Assembly: GCA_955651875.1 (NCBI GenBank)
Contig: CATPAP010000206.1
Span: 1-15,804, forward strand
Direction: 5' to 3'
From: Candidatus Dormiibacterota bacterium
Lineage (GTDB): Bacteria; Chloroflexota; Dormibacteria; Aeolococcales; Aeolococcaceae
Length of the DNA stretch: 15,804 bases
The notes under the pieces were generated by a model. It was not told the DNA's origin, did not search any database, and saw only the letters and a list, made by a program, of their open reading frames with translations. This document shows positions 1-6,716 of this stretch, piece by piece (the stretch's first letter is position 1; each line of letters opens with the position of its first letter). Made by a program: the position numbers and the translations under genes.

Positions 1-62
1 GGGCATTCCCGCTCCTGCCCCGAGGGCGTGGCTGGAGCATCGATGTCGACCCAGGAACGTGA
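1..62 (+). CDS. priA: C-terminal end of probable primosomal protein N' (PriA), partial
   Basis: Only the last 19 codons are present, in the frame beginning at base 3 and ending with TGA at 60-62. The visible tail contains GWSIDVDPGT. A terminal hydrophobic strand followed by D-V-D-P is how PriA helicases commonly end, and priA immediately upstream of def/fmt is a frequent gene order in actinobacteria. PriA restarts stalled replication forks by loading the replicative helicase. The stop codon lies within the ribosome-binding region of def, so the two are probably co-transcribed. The identification rests on a very short tail plus context and could be wrong. Confidence 0.5.
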   Translation, partial: AFPLLPRGRGWSIDVDPGT

Positions 63-70
63 GGTGACCC

Positions 71-586
71 GTGGCGCTGCTCCCCATCGTTCTCGCCTCT
101 GACGAGGACCCCGTCCTTGTCACCAGGGCGACACGGGTTCCGCGTGTCGACGACAGCATTCGCAAGCTCATGGACGACATGGTCGAGACCATGGTCGACG
201 CCCATGGCGCGGGCCTGGCCGCACCGCAGGTCGGCGTACCGCTGCGCGTCATCGTGCTCAAGGTCGACAACCAGGTCTATCAGCTCGCCAACCCCGAGAT
301 GGTGCGGTGCGAGGGCGAGCAGACCGGCCTCGAGGGATGCCTCTCCCTTCCCGGCCTGATCGGCGAGGTGAAGCGCTGCGAGCGTGTGGTCGCCAGGGGC
401 CTCAACCGCCACGGCAAGGAGATCCGCGTAAAGGGCGACGGACTGCTGGCTCGGGCGATCGAGCACGAGATCGACCACCTCGACGGCATCCTTTTCACCT
501 CCAAGGTCATCGAGGGCACACTGCGGCGCTGGGATCCCGCCGACGAGAACGCGGCCGAGGCGCTCGAGGGCGAGCTCGTCGGCTGA
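71..586 (+). CDS. def: Peptide deformylase
   Basis: Metal-dependent cytosolic hydrolase that removes the formyl group from the N-terminal methionine of nascent proteins at the ribosome exit. All three family motifs are intact in 171 residues, the usual length: GAGLAAPQVG at 46-55 (catalytic-site Gln53), EGCLSLPG at 88-95 (metal ligand Cys90) and HEIDH at 132-136 (ligands His132 and His136, catalytic Glu133). The start is GTG, preceded by GAGGTGA at 61-67. The next gene is fmt, 24 bp downstream, which performs the opposite reaction on initiator tRNA; this def-fmt pairing is common in bacteria. The tail after residue 150 is acidic. No anomalies seen. Confidence 0.97.
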   Translation: MALLPIVLASDEDPVLVTRATRVPRVDDSIRKLMDDMVETMVDAHGAGLAAPQVGVPLRVIVLKVDNQVYQLANPEMVRCEGEQTGLEGCLSLPGLIGEVKRCERVVARGLNRHGKEIRVKGDGLLARAIEHEIDHLDGILFTSKVIEGTLRRWDPADENAAEALEGELVG

Positions 587-610
587 TCACGGGCGCTGGC
601 CAGCACTGTG

Positions 611-1528
611 ATGCGCATCGTGTTCTGCGGGACCGCCGACTTCGCCCTGCCCTCGCTGCGCGCCGTGGCAGACGCCCACGACGTGCTCGCGGTCGTCACC
701 CAGCCCGACCGCCCCGGCTCGCGTGGCCGACCCGCGCCGCGTCCGGTCGCCGACGTCGCCACCGAGTTGGGTCTACCCGTGCTGCGGCCGGAACGCATCC
801 GCGCGGCGGAGAGCATCGGGCAGATCATGGCGCTGCGCTCCGAGGTGCTCGTTGTTGCCGCTTACGGCCAGATCATCCCGGCCGTGCTCCTCGAGGATCC
901 GATGTGGGGCGGTGTCAACGTGCACGGGTCGGTGCTGCCCCGCTGGCGGGGCGCGGCCCCCGTTGCGGCCGCCATCCTGGCCGGCGATGAGGTCACCGGC
1001 GTCTCGATCATGCGCATGGACGCGGGCCTCGACACCGGCCCGGTGTACGCGGCGCACGAGGTCCCGGTGGCGCCGACCGACACCACCCCGCTGCTCTCAC
1101 AGCGGCTCGCAGTGCACGGGGCGCGCCTGCTGCTCGAGGTGCTCGAGAGGATCGGCGCGGGCACAAGCGTGGCACGAGCCCAGGACGAGGCGCGCGCGAC
1201 CAATGCCCCGCGGCTGACCCGAGGCCACGGTGCGGTGCAGTGGGCGGCGTCCACCGCCGTTGACGTCGATCGCCGGGTACGCGCGCTGCAGCCGTGGCCC
1301 GGCACCACCGCGCCGCTTGGTGGCAGCGAGGTGCGCCTTCTCGCGGGCCGGCCGATAGTCATGCCGTCGGCGGCCCCGTCGGCGCCGGGCGATTTCGTGG
1401 GCACGAATGGTGAGTCCGTCGACGTCGCCACGCTCCATGGCGTGTACCGGGTCGACTACGTGCAGCCGCGCGGCGGCCGTCCGATGAGCGCTGCCGCCTA
1501 CCTGCGCGGCCGCCGGCCGGACAGGTAG
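611..1528 (+). CDS. fmt: Methionyl-tRNA formyltransferase
   Basis: Transfers a formyl group from 10-formyltetrahydrofolate to Met-tRNA(fMet), making the initiator tRNA. The protein has 305 residues counted from ATG 611. It opens with the Rossmann-type MRIVFCGTADFALPSL, and the catalytic triad Asn103, His105, Asp141 sits in NVHGSVLP and MDAGLDTGPV, near the E. coli positions 106/108/144. The C-terminal part (about 205-300) is the OB-fold tRNA-binding domain. A GTG at 608 is in frame immediately before the ATG, so the start could be one codon longer; neither has a good Shine-Dalgarno, and reinitiation from def 24 bp upstream is likely. smpB begins 4 bp after the stop. Confidence 0.96.
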   Translation: MRIVFCGTADFALPSLRAVADAHDVLAVVTQPDRPGSRGRPAPRPVADVATELGLPVLRPERIRAAESIGQIMALRSEVLVVAAYGQIIPAVLLEDPMWGGVNVHGSVLPRWRGAAPVAAAILAGDEVTGVSIMRMDAGLDTGPVYAAHEVPVAPTDTTPLLSQRLAVHGARLLLEVLERIGAGTSVARAQDEARATNAPRLTRGHGAVQWAASTAVDVDRRVRALQPWPGTTAPLGGSEVRLLAGRPIVMPSAAPSAPGDFVGTNGESVDVATLHGVYRVDYVQPRGGRPMSAAAYLRGRRPDR

Positions 1529-1532
1529 CGCG

Positions 1533-2012
1533 ATGGCGAAGGGCACAACCCGGTCCACCGATCCCACCCTTGCCCGCAACCGGAAGGCGTCGCACGAATA
1601 CGCCATCCTCGAGACGTTCGAGGCGGGGATCGAGCTGACCGGGACGGAGGTGAAGGCGCTGCGCGACGGTCGAACCCAACTGCGCGAGGGCTATGTGCGC
1701 ATCGAGAACGGCGAGGCATGGCTGCTGGGCGTCAACGTCGCTGAGTACTCGCAGGGCAACCGCCGCAACCACGAGCCTCAGCGGCGGCGCCGCCTGCTGT
1801 TGCACCGTCGCGAGATCGAGTACCTCGGTTCCAAGGTTGCGCAGCAGGGGCTGACTCTGATCCCGCTGCGCATCTACCTCAAGGGCAATCGCATCAAGCT
1901 GGAGTTCGGGCTGGGCCGCGGCAAGAAACTCTGGGACAAGCGCCAGGACATCGCCGCGCGCGACGCGCGTCGCGACGCCGAAAGGATCACGGCGCGCGTG
2001 CAGCGACTCTGA
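1533..2012 (+). CDS. smpB: SsrA-binding protein SmpB
   Basis: Binds the tRNA-like domain of tmRNA and delivers it to ribosomes stalled on mRNAs without a stop codon, starting trans-translation. The 159 residues match the family length. Hallmarks seen include the N-terminal AxNRKAxHEY-type segment (NRKASHEYAILETFEAGI), LTGTEVKALRDGR, the central NRRNHEPQRRRRLLLHRREI, and the basic tail beginning GRGKKLWDKRQD, which enters the mRNA channel. It starts 4 bp after the fmt stop with a poor Shine-Dalgarno, consistent with coupling to fmt. Its RNA partner ssrA lies at 9275-9643 in this window. The last 26 bp overlap the 3' end of the convergent glycosyltransferase gene. Confidence 0.97.
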   Translation: MAKGTTRSTDPTLARNRKASHEYAILETFEAGIELTGTEVKALRDGRTQLREGYVRIENGEAWLLGVNVAEYSQGNRRNHEPQRRRRLLLHRREIEYLGSKVAQQGLTLIPLRIYLKGNRIKLEFGLGRGKKLWDKRQDIAARDARRDAERITARVQRL

Positions 2013-3303
2013 GCGCGGCGCCCGGCGCGGGGCTGGCGCGCAGCACCCTGATCATCGCGACGAGGAGACCGACGGCGAGCAGGGCGGGCAGCGAGCAGGC
2101 CTGGAGGAACAGCCACCACAACGGCCCTGCCGAGATCGCGCCGATGCTCTGGATGGTGAGCGCAGCGATGGTCGCGCTGGCGACTGCCCCGACGCCCACC
2201 AGCGCCGCGCCGGTCCAGCCGGCGAGTACGCGGCCGTGCACACCGCGCTCATACGCTAGGCTGGCCGCAGCGGCGAGTGCGATGAGAACATGCACGTAGA
2301 CCGGGTACCACGTGACGGTGCCGATCACGAGCATGACGATCACTCCGCACGCGAACTCGGCGCCGCGCTCTGCGCGGGTGCGCTGCCCGCGTCTCACCGC
2401 CACCAACAGTACGCCGAGCGTCGCCACCGACAGCGCGGTGGCCACCACATGCGGCCACGGTGATGGCCCGCCGACCACGAGGACCGAGTGCCGCGCCAGC
2501 CGGTTGACCACGCCGTTCCAGGTCTGGTTGTAGATCCATCCGTTGTCGCGGTTGAGCACCGGCAGGACCGAGGTGAGGTACTGGCGGGTCACGGGCCAGC
2601 CCAGCGCGAGGAGCCCTGCGGCGAGCGTGGCGGCGCCGGCGGCAATCCCGGCGAAGACGCCGCGCCACCAACCGCGCCGGGCGAGTACGAACAGGAGCAC
2701 GATCGGCGCGAGCTTGATACCCGCCGCGATCCCGAGGATGGCGCCGCAGCGGGTGCGGTGGCCCCCCAGGTAGTCGGAGACGGCCAGCGCCAGCAGCAGG
2801 AAGATGACCGTGTTCATCTGCCCGTGCCAGAGGTTGTACGTCGCCGGCGGAAAGGTGAGGGCGCCGAGGACTCCGATGCGCGCGCGCGGCCACTCGACGG
2901 GAAGCAGCGCACGCGCCGTGATCACTGCGCCACCAACGAGCGCCGCAAGCGCGACCCACAACCAGACGATCTGCTCCCAGTGCGCAGGGAGGGCTGCGAG
3001 CGGACGGAGCACCACGGCCGCGAAGGGCGGGTAATCGAACCCCGACATGACGATGGTGCTGGGATCGAAGCTCGCGTAGGGGCTGGTGCCGGCGGCAACG
3101 GCGTGCGCCGCCTGCGCATACGCGGAGAAGTCCTCGAACGGGCCGGTGAACGCACCGCTGAGTGGGAGGACGATGAACTGGTAGACCGCGCTGAGGGACG
3201 AGGCGATCGCGCCCGCGGTGATCACCAGAGTGAGGATCTGACGCCAGTCGCGGGCCGAGCGGCCGGCATGCGGGGCCGGCCACCGTCGGGTGATCACAGA
3301 CAC
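1987..3303 (-). CDS. Polytopic membrane glycosyltransferase, GT87/DUF2029 family (mannosyltransferase-like)
   Basis: Probable integral-membrane GT-C fold glycosyltransferase, which in actinobacteria uses polyprenyl-phosphate sugars to extend lipid- or wall-linked mannans. From GTG 3303 it has 438 residues and about ten hydrophobic segments. Family signatures seen in order: an acidic first extracytoplasmic loop (FEDFSAYAQAAHAVAAG, 56-72; Asp58 is the candidate catalytic base), FDYPPF (89-94), WHGQMN (159-164), GIKLAP (195-200) followed by ARRGWW, and NQTWNGVVNRL. The start is chosen because GACACT lies 7 nt before GTG 3303, fitting a leaderless transcript; ATG 3363 is an in-frame alternative adding 20 residues. 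It follows hflX on the same strand. Substrate and acceptor cannot be told. Confidence 0.85.
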   Translation of the reverse strand: MSVITRRWPAPHAGRSARDWRQILTLVITAGAIASSLSAVYQFIVLPLSGAFTGPFEDFSAYAQAAHAVAAGTSPYASFDPSTIVMSGFDYPPFAAVVLRPLAALPAHWEQIVWLWVALAALVGGAVITARALLPVEWPRARIGVLGALTFPPATYNLWHGQMNTVIFLLLALAVSDYLGGHRTRCGAILGIAAGIKLAPIVLLFVLARRGWWRGVFAGIAAGAATLAAGLLALGWPVTRQYLTSVLPVLNRDNGWIYNQTWNGVVNRLARHSVLVVGGPSPWPHVVATALSVATLGVLLVAVRRGQRTRAERGAEFACGVIVMLVIGTVTWYPVYVHVLIALAAAASLAYERGVHGRVLAGWTGAALVGVGAVASATIAALTIQSIGAISAGPLWWLFLQACSLPALLAVGLLVAMIRVLRASPAPGAALRVAARAP

Positions 3304-3310
3304 GCCAGCT

Positions 3311-3316
3311 AGTGTC
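3311..3316 (-). promoter_or_regulatory. Possible -10 element of the GT87 gene
   Basis: GACACT on the minus strand, 7 nt upstream of GTG 3303. It matches the actinobacterial TAnnnT -10 box except for its first base. The spacing would put the transcript start at or next to the start codon. No clear -35 box is visible. Confidence 0.35.
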
Positions 3317-3414
3317 GGCGCTCGCGTCCCCGGCGCCCCCCGGTGTGCGCGACCGTTACGCACGCGCGACGAGCGCCGGGGCCGCGCGGGTGAGACGCTG
3401 TCCGAGCGCTGGGC

Positions 3415-4677
3415 TCAGGACGCCGCCCGTCGCGTCTCGTCGAGCACCGCGTCCTCAAGTCCCGGTGCAGCACCGTCGAAACTGCCCGCCGCGATGATCG
3501 GGCGGTTGGCGCGGGTGTCGGGCACCGCCTCGGCGGCGAGCTCGTCGATGGCGCTGCGGAGCTCGCGCATGCCCGTGCCCTTCGCGGCGGAGATGAGCAC
3601 AGGCGAGAGGCCGGCGATCTGACCGAGGCGGCATGCGACCTCGGCTGCGTCGGCGTGGTCGAGACGGTCGACCTTGTTGACGGCGAGGACCGCGGGCTGG
3701 TCGCAGCCCATGTCGTCGAGGGTGGCGAGTACGGTCTCCAGCTGCGCCTCGGCATCGGGATGGAAGGCGTCGACGACGATGGTCAGCATGTGCGCCTCCC
3801 GAACCTCCTCGAGGGTGGCCGCGAACGCCTCCACCAGCTCGTGCGGAAGGGACTGTATGAAGCCGACGGTGTCGGTGACGATGATGCGGCGACCACTCGC
3901 CACGTTGAGCAGCCGCGACGTCGGGTCGAGCGTGGCGAAGAGCAGGTCATCGGCAAGAACGTTGGAGTTGGTCAGCCGGTTGAGCAGGGTCGACTTGCCC
4001 GCGTTGGTGTAGCCGACGAGCGCGCACGACGCCAGCGGGACCGCGGTGCGCGCGGTGCGTCGGGTGGTGCGCTGCCGCTGGATCTCCTTGAGCCGCTGAC
4101 GGAGCCTGCGCAGCTTCTGGTTGATGAGACGGCGGTCAACCTCGATCTGTTTCTCACCCATGCCGCCGCGCATGCCGCCGGCGCCGACGCGGCCGCGCTG
4201 GCGTTCGAGGTGGGCCCACCCGCCGGCGAGCCGCGGCAGCTGGTGCTCGAGCTGAGCCATCTCCACCTGCACCCGGCCCTCGGCGGTGCGGGCGCGGCGC
4301 GCGAAGATGGAAAGGATCACCTCGGTGCGGTCGAGCACCGGTACACCCCAGCGCTCCTGGAGGTTGCGCTGCTGGCGGGGGGAGAGCTGATCGTTGACCA
4401 GCACGGCAGGACCGCCGAGCTCCTCGATCCTGGCCCCGAGTGCATCGACGGTTCCCGAGCCGAAGAACGTGCCGGGGTGGATCTCGGGAAGCGGCACCGC
4501 TGCGCGCTCGACGATGGCGGTGCGAAGGGTTCGCGCGAGCTCCTCGAGCTCGTCGAGCTCGAGCTCCGTCTGCTCACGCCGCGAGCCACCACGGTAGGCG
4601 CCGGCGATGAGAACGCGGTCGAGGGCTGTGGCGACGCCGGGGTCGGCGCCGCTTGGGGACTGTCGGTTGCGTGCCAT
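3415..4677 (-). CDS. hflX: GTPase HflX
   Basis: Translational GTPase of the Obg-HflX superfamily that binds the 50S subunit and splits stalled 70S ribosomes. Residues 20-215 are the HflX N-terminal domain, ending in a basic helical linker, with the glycine-rich family segment and GEKQIEVDRR around 161-183. Residues 216-385 are the G domain: P-loop GYTNAGKS (222-229), switch I FATLDPT (247-253), DTVGF (269-273), NKVD (334-337) and SAAKG as G5. The 420-residue length is typical. ATG 4677 has no strong Shine-Dalgarno, but TAGGCT lies 9 nt upstream, so the leader would be only a few bases. In the family segment, the usual GPGE appears as GMGE. It is divergent from the DinB-like gene. Confidence 0.95.
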   Translation of the reverse strand: MARNRQSPSGADPGVATALDRVLIAGAYRGGSRREQTELELDELEELARTLRTAIVERAAVPLPEIHPGTFFGSGTVDALGARIEELGGPAVLVNDQLSPRQQRNLQERWGVPVLDRTEVILSIFARRARTAEGRVQVEMAQLEHQLPRLAGGWAHLERQRGRVGAGGMRGGMGEKQIEVDRRLINQKLRRLRQRLKEIQRQRTTRRTARTAVPLASCALVGYTNAGKSTLLNRLTNSNVLADDLLFATLDPTSRLLNVASGRRIIVTDTVGFIQSLPHELVEAFAATLEEVREAHMLTIVVDAFHPDAEAQLETVLATLDDMGCDQPAVLAVNKVDRLDHADAAEVACRLGQIAGLSPVLISAAKGTGMRELRSAIDELAAEAVPDTRANRPIIAAGSFDGAAPGLEDAVLDETRRAAS

Positions 4678-4686
4678 GGTCGCCCA

Positions 4687-4692
4687 AGCCTA
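4687..4692 (-). promoter_or_regulatory. Possible -10 element of hflX
   Basis: TAGGCT on the minus strand, a full match to TAnnnT, ends 9 nt before the hflX ATG. Transcription would begin within about 3 nt of the start codon. No recognisable -35 hexamer is seen. It lies in the 74-bp divergent gap shared with the DinB-like gene. Confidence 0.4.
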
Positions 4693-4739
4693 TTGCATTG
4701 GCGCTGCCTCCACAGCGCCGGGCCGCGAAGAGGCTGTGC

Positions 4740-4745
4740 GATGCT
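4740..4745 (+). promoter_or_regulatory. Possible -10 element of the DinB-like gene
   Basis: GATGCT, preceded by TGC so that it reads as an extended -10 (TGnGATGCT), ends exactly 6 nt before GTG 4752. This geometry predicts a leaderless transcript beginning at the GTG. Confidence 0.42.
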
Positions 4746-4751
4746 CTGTCC

Positions 4752-5423
4752 GTGACCGCGCGGACTGCGCGCCTGAAGCGCGCCGATGTGTGTGTCGAGG
4801 CCACCGCGAAGCGTGCCTTCGCCAGCGCCCTCGACTGGCCGGGATGGTGCCGGGCGGGGCGCGACGAGGACGCCGCGCTGGCCGCGCTAGCCGCGTACCG
4901 CTCACGCTACGCGACCGTCGCCCGTGCTGGACGCATCGCGTTCCCCGCCGGTGGCGAGCTCGCAGTCGTCGATCGCGTCCCGGGGACGGCGACCACGGAC
5001 TTCGGTGCGCCGGCGGTGGCCGCCAAGGCCGAGCGGCGCCCGCTGACGGCGGCCGAGGCTCGGCGCATGGCCGCGCTGGTCGCGGCCTCATGGGCGGTGT
5101 TCGACGGTGTCGTGGCCGCAGCGCCGACGTCACTGCGCCAGGGACCGCGTGGCGGCGGGCGCGACCGCGACGCCATGGTCGAGCACGTCCTCGCCGCGGA
5201 GAACGCGTACGCGCGCAAGCTCGGGATCCGCAGCCGCCAACCCGGCCTCGGGGACGTGCTCGCCGTCGCCGCCGCCCGCGATGAGATCGTGGCCGCGCTC
5301 GAATCCGCCCGCCAGGGCCTTCCGTTCGTCGATCGCGGATGGCTACCGCGATACGCAGCGAGGCGGATCGCCTGGCATGTGCTCGACCACGCTTGGGAGA
5401 TCGAGGACCGCTTCGAGCAGTGA
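4752..5423 (+). CDS. DinB-fold (DinB/YfiT-like) putative metalloprotein
   Basis: 223-residue soluble protein. The C-terminal half looks like a DinB-superfamily four-helix bundle: His145 in MVEHVLAAENAY, and His209 and His213 in RRIAWHVLDHAWEIEDR. The H-x3-H pair plus one earlier His is the usual three-histidine metal site of this superfamily, whose members include thiol-dependent transferases. The N-terminal part has KRAFASALDWPGWCRAG (20-36), a segment I recall from uncharacterised actinobacterial proteins of this kind. The substrate is unknown. GTG 4752 is chosen because of the -10-like box 6 nt upstream. The frame is open back to 4653, but that extension would overlap hflX and its promoter. 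It is divergent from hflX and convergent with the ParB-like gene, with an 11-bp gap. Confidence 0.75.
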   Translation: MTARTARLKRADVCVEATAKRAFASALDWPGWCRAGRDEDAALAALAAYRSRYATVARAGRIAFPAGGELAVVDRVPGTATTDFGAPAVAAKAERRPLTAAEARRMAALVAASWAVFDGVVAAAPTSLRQGPRGGGRDRDAMVEHVLAAENAYARKLGIRSRQPGLGDVLAVAAARDEIVAALESARQGLPFVDRGWLPRYAARRIAWHVLDHAWEIEDRFEQ

Positions 5424-5434
5424 GCCTCAGGCGC

Positions 5435-5833
5435 TCACCGGCGCGGTGCGGCGGCGGGCAGGTCCGCGATCCGGCACGGTATCTCGGCGTCCTCGTCGAG
5501 GTGGTAGCTCGCGCAGATGCGGTGATACCCGTCGGCCACCGTCAACGGCACGTCGGTGTCGAGGCGTCCGCGCACCAGCAGAACCGGGGACAGCCGCTCT
5601 CCCTTTTTCACCTGCTTCAGGTCTGCTGCCACCTCTGCGTCCTCGGCCGGTAGAAGGCCAAGATGGCTCGCTCTCATCAGGTCCTTGGCTTTTCGTCGTG
5701 TGATGGGGGCGTTGCGGAGCTGCCGGACGATGGCACGGGCCCGCGCGTCGCCGATGAGCAGGCTGAGGTAGTCGGCGGCGGCTGGGTAGTCATGCGGCGC
5801 CGGTTCCTCCGCCCAGCGTTCCTTGCCGCTCAT
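5435..5833 (-). CDS. Small ParB/sulfiredoxin-like domain protein
   Basis: 132-residue soluble protein. The N-terminal half is helical and basic (residues 28-60: arginine-rich, RRKAKDLMR). Residues 75-127 resemble the ParB-N/sulfiredoxin fold: GERLSPVLLVRG as the first strand, then VADGYHRICASYHLDEDAEI, where the GYHR (102-105) sits where ParB proteins have their nucleotide-binding box. There is no helix-turn-helix DNA-binding domain, so it is not a chromosome-partitioning ParB. Whether it binds nucleotide is not known. ATG 5833 overlaps the aquaporin stop codon in an ATGA junction, indicating translational coupling to that channel. The gene ends 11 bp from the convergent DinB-like gene. Confidence 0.72.
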   Translation of the reverse strand: MSGKERWAEEPAPHDYPAAADYLSLLIGDARARAIVRQLRNAPITRRKAKDLMRASHLGLLPAEDAEVAADLKQVKKGERLSPVLLVRGRLDTDVPLTVADGYHRICASYHLDEDAEIPCRIADLPAAAPRR

Positions 5834-6630
5834 GCCGAACTGTCCCCCTGTGCCGCGATCGTCGCTGCCGCATCGCCGCCCCGGCCGCGAAGGATGATGG
5901 CGAAGCCGACCGCCACCAGGGTACCGGCCAGCGGCCCGGCCAGGTACACCCAGATATGGCCGAGGTCGCCGCGGACGAGGTCGGGAGCGAACGACCTCAC
6001 CGGGTTCATCGACGCACCGCTGACCGGACTGGCCCACAGCCCCGCGAGGGCGATGTAGCCGCCGACCGCGAGCGCCGACAGCGCGCCGACGTTCTGCGCG
6101 CTCGAGGCTGTTCCCAGGATGGTGCTGACCAGGCCCATGGTGAGCGCGGCCTCGATGAGCATGGCCTGCACGTCGCCCACCGACGGGGCAGGCACCGTGG
6201 CCCCGAAATCGCCGGGCCGGCCGAGCACCGCCCACAGGAAGAGGCAGGCGAGCACGCCGCCGACGACCTGGCTGATCACGTAGCCGGGCACGCGGCGCCA
6301 GGGAAACTCCTTGCGCAGCGCGAAGGCGACGCTGACGACGGGGTTGAGGTGGGCTCCCCCGACCTTGCCCATGAACAGGATCACCACCATGACCATCAGC
6401 GCAGGAGCCGTGACAGCCGCCGTACGCGAGATGGGCACACCCCCAACAGCGCCAGCAACACCGGCGCCCACGGCGACGAGCACCAGGAGGAAGGTGCCGA
6501 GGATCTCGGAGAACAGACGGCGCCCCTCGTGCGAGGCATCGCGGAAGTTGCGTATCCACGGTGGTTCGGACCCGCTCAGCGTCGCAGCGATGCCGTCAGC
6601 GGGAGTCATCGCAATGCCGGGATCGTGCAC
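5830..6630 (-). CDS. Aquaporin / MIP-family channel with double NPV motifs
   Basis: Six-helix membrane channel of the major intrinsic protein family, conducting water or small neutral solutes. From GTG 6630 it has 266 residues with a roughly 38-residue cytoplasmic N-terminus. The two half-helix motifs are GGAHLNPVVS (92-100) and SGASMNPVRS (204-213); both carry Val where the classic motif is NPA, while the pore arginine after the second motif (Arg212) is kept. The start is chosen because CATACT lies 6 nt before GTG 6630; ATG 6609, giving 259 residues, is the other plausible start. Its stop overlaps the ParB-like start (ATGA). The substrate cannot be assigned from sequence alone. Confidence 0.9.
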   Translation of the reverse strand: MHDPGIAMTPADGIAATLSGSEPPWIRNFRDASHEGRRLFSEILGTFLLVLVAVGAGVAGAVGGVPISRTAAVTAPALMVMVVILFMGKVGGAHLNPVVSVAFALRKEFPWRRVPGYVISQVVGGVLACLFLWAVLGRPGDFGATVPAPSVGDVQAMLIEAALTMGLVSTILGTASSAQNVGALSALAVGGYIALAGLWASPVSGASMNPVRSFAPDLVRGDLGHIWVYLAGPLAGTLVAVGFAIILRGRGGDAAATIAAQGDSSA

Positions 6631-6636
6631 GTCCCG

Positions 6637-6642
6637 AGTATG
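6637..6642 (-). promoter_or_regulatory. Possible -10 element of the aquaporin gene
   Basis: CATACT on the minus strand, differing from TAnnnT only at the first base, ends exactly 6 nt before GTG 6630. This is consistent with leaderless transcription and favours GTG 6630 over ATG 6609 as the start. Confidence 0.4.
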
Positions 6643-6670
6643 CGCGCAGAACCGGCGCGTCGACGCCACG

Positions 6671-6676
6671 TACCAT
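6671..6676 (+). promoter_or_regulatory. Possible -10 element of the reductase gene
   Basis: TACCAT matches TAnnnT and lies 40 nt before ATG 6717, leaving a leader of about 33 nt that contains the GGAGG ribosome-binding site at 6706-6710. It shares the divergent gap with the aquaporin promoter. Confidence 0.38.
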
Positions 6677-6716
6677 CGGCACCGACCGCGTCGCTGAACG
6701 GTGGTGGAGGACCGAG

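Noticed and set aside
2488..3312. 274-codon plus-strand open frame opposite the GT87 gene
   Set aside because: The translation is charged and repetitive, with no domain, whereas the minus strand gives a hydrophobic membrane protein with several family signatures.
4653..4751. N-terminal extension of the DinB-like protein
   Set aside because: It would overlap the hflX start codon and both promoters. GTG 4752 has a -10-like box at the spacing seen elsewhere in the window.
3655..4755. 366-codon plus-strand open frame opposite hflX
   Set aside because: hflX on the minus strand has every G-motif. The antisense translation has no recognisable motif and would run through the hflX promoter.
5834..6559. 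Upstream in-frame extension of the ParB-like gene across the aquaporin gene
   Set aside because: The extension runs out of frame through the aquaporin coding sequence and has shadow composition. ATG 5833 at the ATGA junction is the natural start.
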